DNA from: Candidatus Saccharimonadota bacterium
GTDB taxonomy: Bacteria > Patescibacteriota > Saccharimonadia > Saccharimonadales > UBA4665
Reading direction: 5' to 3'
Assembly: GCA_027371845.1 (NCBI GenBank)
Contig: DAHXLD010000005.1
Span: 1 to 32,490, forward strand
Length of the DNA: 32,490 bases
The position numbers and the translations under genes were made by a program. The notes under the pieces were generated by a model. The model did no database searches and was not told the DNA's origin. It worked only from the letters and a program-made list of their open reading frames with translations. Shown one piece after another: positions 29,775 through 32,490 of the stretch (positions within the stretch are counted from its first letter, which is position 1; each line of letters opens with the position of its first letter).

Positions 29775-31118
29775 TTACTCCGTTCTTATAACTTCTAAAG
29801 GTCTGATTTTAGCAATTATGCTTGAAGCCGCTAAACTTCCCAGTATTCCGATACCAATTGCAATCGCCACACCTTCTATTACAATTGACCAGCCCACAAT
29901 AGCGTGAACATTAATTAGATTACTTCTTAATCCTCCCAAGAATTGATGATTAAAATGATTTCTTAAATTGTTTATATTGGAGCCCGAAGATCCAAAGCCT
30001 GAACTTTGTGAAGTCCCAGATGAACTAGAGCTACTAACTAAGACTTTAGTAATTGGAGCTGAAGCTAAGAATCCGAATACAATTCCAACGATTGAACCAA
30101 GTAATGTTAGGGTTATAGCTTCAATGACAAATTGTAGAATTATTTTAGAGTTGGAGGCTCCAATAGCCTTTAAAACTCCGATCTCTTTTCTTCTTTCTCT
30201 AACTATCATTATCATAAGTAGGAAAATTATGACTGCCGCAGCAATTATTGAGCCAATAAAGCTATAAAGTGAAATTGTTTGAATATTCTTTAATGGGGTT
30301 AAGGCATTTTGAGTTTGTTGTATCGAATTAGTCACGTCGGCTGAACTACCTAAAGTGGAACTGATTTTAGACGTCAAAGCATCAATATTAGATAGGCTAT
30401 CTACTCCAACAATTACCTTAGTAACCGTATTGGGCTGAGAACTTAAATTTTGAAGAGCTAAGAGGGGTATAATTATCTGATCATTTGAAAAATTATTTCC
30501 TGAAGAATAAATTCCAATAACCTTAAAAGTTGATCCATAAGCCTTAAAGGTTGATCCGGTAGTCAAATTGTTCTTTGTGGCTAAATTAGTTCCTACTAAG
30601 GCTACGTCTTGATTTGGATTACCATTAAACGAGCTTCCGCTCTGAAGCTTAAAAGTTCCTCCTCCGATTGAGTTTGAAAGGTTGGTAGGGTCATTTGTCC
30701 CTTCTATCGTTACTGGAGGAGTAAAATTAAATGATGAATTTCCACTAAACTGATTCTGAAGAAATCTTCGTCCAAAGTTGTTTAAGTTTACATCAGCAAC
30801 AAGATTAGTTTGAGATGAATTTAAACGAGCATTTAAGCTTTCGCTTAACGAGGTAATGTGTTGGAAGTTTTTTATTTCATTTATTTGAGATTGAGTTAAT
30901 GGATTACCGGATCCTGAGAAACCCCTAATACCAGCTGGTTGAATTGTGATGGTTGTTCCAACGTTTGATTTTACTTGGTTAATTTTAGAATCTACTGCTT
31001 GTCTGGCTACGACCATTGCTAAACTAAGACCTATAACAATGCCCACGATTATAACTATAGCAACTAGCCTAGTAAAATTACGAAATGCATTTTTTATCCC
31101 TCTTGATATGACGTTCAT
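29775..31118 (-). CDS. ABC transporter permease (MacB/FtsX-like)
   Basis: N-terminal TM, large extracytoplasmic domain, IMIVRERRKEIGVLKAIGASNSKIILQFVIEAITLTLLG. Confidence 0.9.
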   Translation of the reverse strand: MNVISRGIKNAFRNFTRLVAIVIIVGIVIGLSLAMVVARQAVDSKINQVKSNVGTTITIQPAGIRGFSGSGNPLTQSQINEIKNFQHITSLSESLNARLNSSQTNLVADVNLNNFGRRFLQNQFSGNSSFNFTPPVTIEGTNDPTNLSNSIGGGTFKLQSGSSFNGNPNQDVALVGTNLATKNNLTTGSTFKAYGSTFKVIGIYSSGNNFSNDQIIIPLLALQNLSSQPNTVTKVIVGVDSLSNIDALTSKISSTLGSSADVTNSIQQTQNALTPLKNIQTISLYSFIGSIIAAAVIIFLLMIMIVRERRKEIGVLKAIGASNSKIILQFVIEAITLTLLGSIVGIVFGFLASAPITKVLVSSSSSSGTSQSSGFGSSGSNINNLRNHFNHQFLGGLRSNLINVHAIVGWSIVIEGVAIAIGIGILGSLAASSIIAKIRPLEVIRTE

Positions 31119-31191
31119 TAATTTTAACCTTTCTAGTTGATAAGCTTGAATTTATTCTTATATTCTTAAAAGAAACTTAAGATAACTTAGA

Positions 31192-31220
31192 TTGAGTTAA
31201 GATTCACTTTAGCTCATAAT
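31192..31220 (+). promoter_or_regulatory. Promoter TTGAGT-N17-CATAAT upstream of the GTG-start membrane protein gene
   Basis: -35 at 31192-31197, -10 at 31215-31220, 7 nt to GTG 31228. Confidence 0.55.
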
Positions 31221-31227
31221 AAACTAA

Positions 31228-32166
31228 GTGCATAAAGAACCTGCCTATTTAAAATTAAATTGGTTAAGAATCTTATATTTTATTTTAGTTATTTTATTTG
31301 TTGTTTTCTTAATAAATCAATTCCCAGATTTAGATAAAGGGTTTCATCAGTTAAAAATAACCAAGCTACCTTATTATTTGTTAGTTTTTATATTAAGTAT
31401 GTTAAGTTTTTTTATGGCAGCTTTAAGTTATTATTTTCTTTCTTTTAAAAAAATAAAATATTTTAGAACAGTTATCATGCAGTTCGCATCGAATGCTATG
31501 AATAAAATATTACCAGCTGGCATTGGAGCAATTGGATCTAATTATCTTTATTTAAAGCATAATGGATCATCGTCTCTTGCTGCCGGAGCGAGCGTGTTAG
31601 TTAATAATTTGTTAGGGGTGCTCGCCAGTATAGTTCTTTTTGTAGTTTTTGTTGGGTTAAACTTATCGCATAATTTTAGATTTTCGGTATCTGGACTTAT
31701 TTATATTCTAATTGCTTCTTTAATTATTATATTGGCTGTAGTTGGAATCTTGATGGTTAAGCGTCTTAGATCAAAACTTTTAGTTTTTATAAAAAAATTT
31801 ATTAATCAGGTTCTTGTATATAAAAAATTTAAAAGAAAAGTCTTATATGCTTTTTTGGCTCAATTATTTCTAGCCCTTTTTAATATTTTAGCTCTTTATG
31901 TGAGTCTTAGATCAATAGATTCTAATCTTAGTTTATTAGCCATAATGGTATCCTATAGCTTTGCTATTTGGATTGGTACCCTAATCCCTGCTCCTGGTGG
32001 ATTTGGAAGTGTTGATGCCGGACTTGTTTCAGCTCTTTTAGCCTATGGCGTAGCCTTACCATACGCCCTTGCCGGAGTGTTAATATTTAGATTAATTAAC
32101 TTCTTCATGCCTCTTATTATTGGAGTTCCTTCTTTGATATATGTTAGATTTAAACAGTATATCTAA
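31228..32166 (+). CDS. Lysylphosphatidylglycerol synthase TM-region / UPF0104-like membrane protein (GTG start)
   Basis: Multi-TM; LPAGIGAIGSNYLYLKHNGSSSLAAGASVLVNNL and IWIGTLIPAPGGFGSVDAGLVSALLAYGV. Confidence 0.8.
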   Translation: MHKEPAYLKLNWLRILYFILVILFVVFLINQFPDLDKGFHQLKITKLPYYLLVFILSMLSFFMAALSYYFLSFKKIKYFRTVIMQFASNAMNKILPAGIGAIGSNYLYLKHNGSSSLAAGASVLVNNLLGVLASIVLFVVFVGLNLSHNFRFSVSGLIYILIASLIIILAVVGILMVKRLRSKLLVFIKKFINQVLVYKKFKRKVLYAFLAQLFLALFNILALYVSLRSIDSNLSLLAIMVSYSFAIWIGTLIPAPGGFGSVDAGLVSALLAYGVALPYALAGVLIFRLINFFMPLIIGVPSLIYVRFKQYI

Positions 32167-32188
32167 TTAACAGTTAAGACCTTAGCTC

Positions 32189-32490
32189 TTACTTGGAGAT
32201 TGAATTCCTAAAATATGCATTACCCCCGACGCTAACTAAAGCCTCCAACCCCTCCACAGATGTTAAGCTTCTAAAATCTGCATTACCTCCGATGCTAGCT
32301 AAAGTTTCCAAACCCTCCGCAGAAGTTAAGCTTCTAAAATCTGCAAAATCTCCGATACTGACTAAAGTCTCCAACCCCTCCGCCGAAGCTAGGTTTCCAA
32401 AACTTGCATAACCTCCGATACTAGCTAAAGCCTCCAAACCCTCCGCAGAAGTTAGGTTCCAAAAATTTGCATAACCTCCGATACTAACTA
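32189..32490 (-). CDS. C-terminal part of a 21-aa tandem repeat (LRR-like) protein, truncated by the window edge
   Basis: Frame stays open to 32490: LVSIGGYANFWNLTSAEGLEA / LASIGGYASFGNLASAEGLET / LVSIGDFADFRSLTSAEGLET / LASIGGNADFRSLTSVEGLEA / LVSVGGNAYFRNSISK*. The TTG start in the track (32437) is not needed. Confidence 0.7.
   Translation of the reverse strand, partial: VSIGGYANFWNLTSAEGLEALASIGGYASFGNLASAEGLETLVSIGDFADFRSLTSAEGLETLASIGGNADFRSLTSVEGLEALVSVGGNAYFRNSISK
32222..32490. repeat. Direct tandem repeat, 63-bp period
   Basis: gctaactaaagcc at 32231, gctagctaaagtt at 32294, and so on at 63-bp spacing, about four and a quarter units visible. Confidence 0.85.

Noticed and set aside
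32193-32411. Plus-strand ORF across the repeat region
   Set aside because: Antisense shadow of the repeat; the minus-strand frame shows the regular LRR-like pattern and continues to the window edge.
32189-32490. CRISPR array
   Set aside because: Units are contiguous 63-bp coding tandem repeats without unique spacers, translating into a regular 21-aa repeat.

Overview
This window looks like a compact, AT-rich Candidate Phyla Radiation genome, most plausibly Candidatus Saccharibacteria/TM7. That assignment is inferred from gene content and style; no search was run. The core is a complete F1Fo ATP synthase operon (a-c-b-delta-alpha-gamma-beta-epsilon, about 11.66-18.28 kb). It is flanked by ordinary genes: smpB, GT2, a DGK-like kinase, a BtuR/CobA-like protein, glutaredoxin, an MIP channel, a UvrD-nuclease fusion, NDH-2, a GlcD-like oxidase, an HK/RR pair plus MacB-like ABC module, and an LPG-synthase-TM-like protein. 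The left 5 kb is accessory. It holds a class II Fic protein with a C-terminal wHTH preceded by 12-bp iterons, and directly downstream a TOTE-type archaeo-eukaryotic primase/DEAH helicase fusion. These sit beside a tRNA-Asn(GUU) gene that I can assemble only by removing a 232-nt group I intron with recognisable P, Q, R and S elements. Two or three tRNA 3'-end remnants in the same orientation lie downstream, consistent with tandem integrations at that tRNA. An IS with a duplicated left-end repeat follows smpB. The right edge cuts a 63-bp / 21-aa tandem-repeat (LRR-like) gene. Several genes have a -10 box only 7-8 nt before the start codon, suggesting common leaderless transcription.
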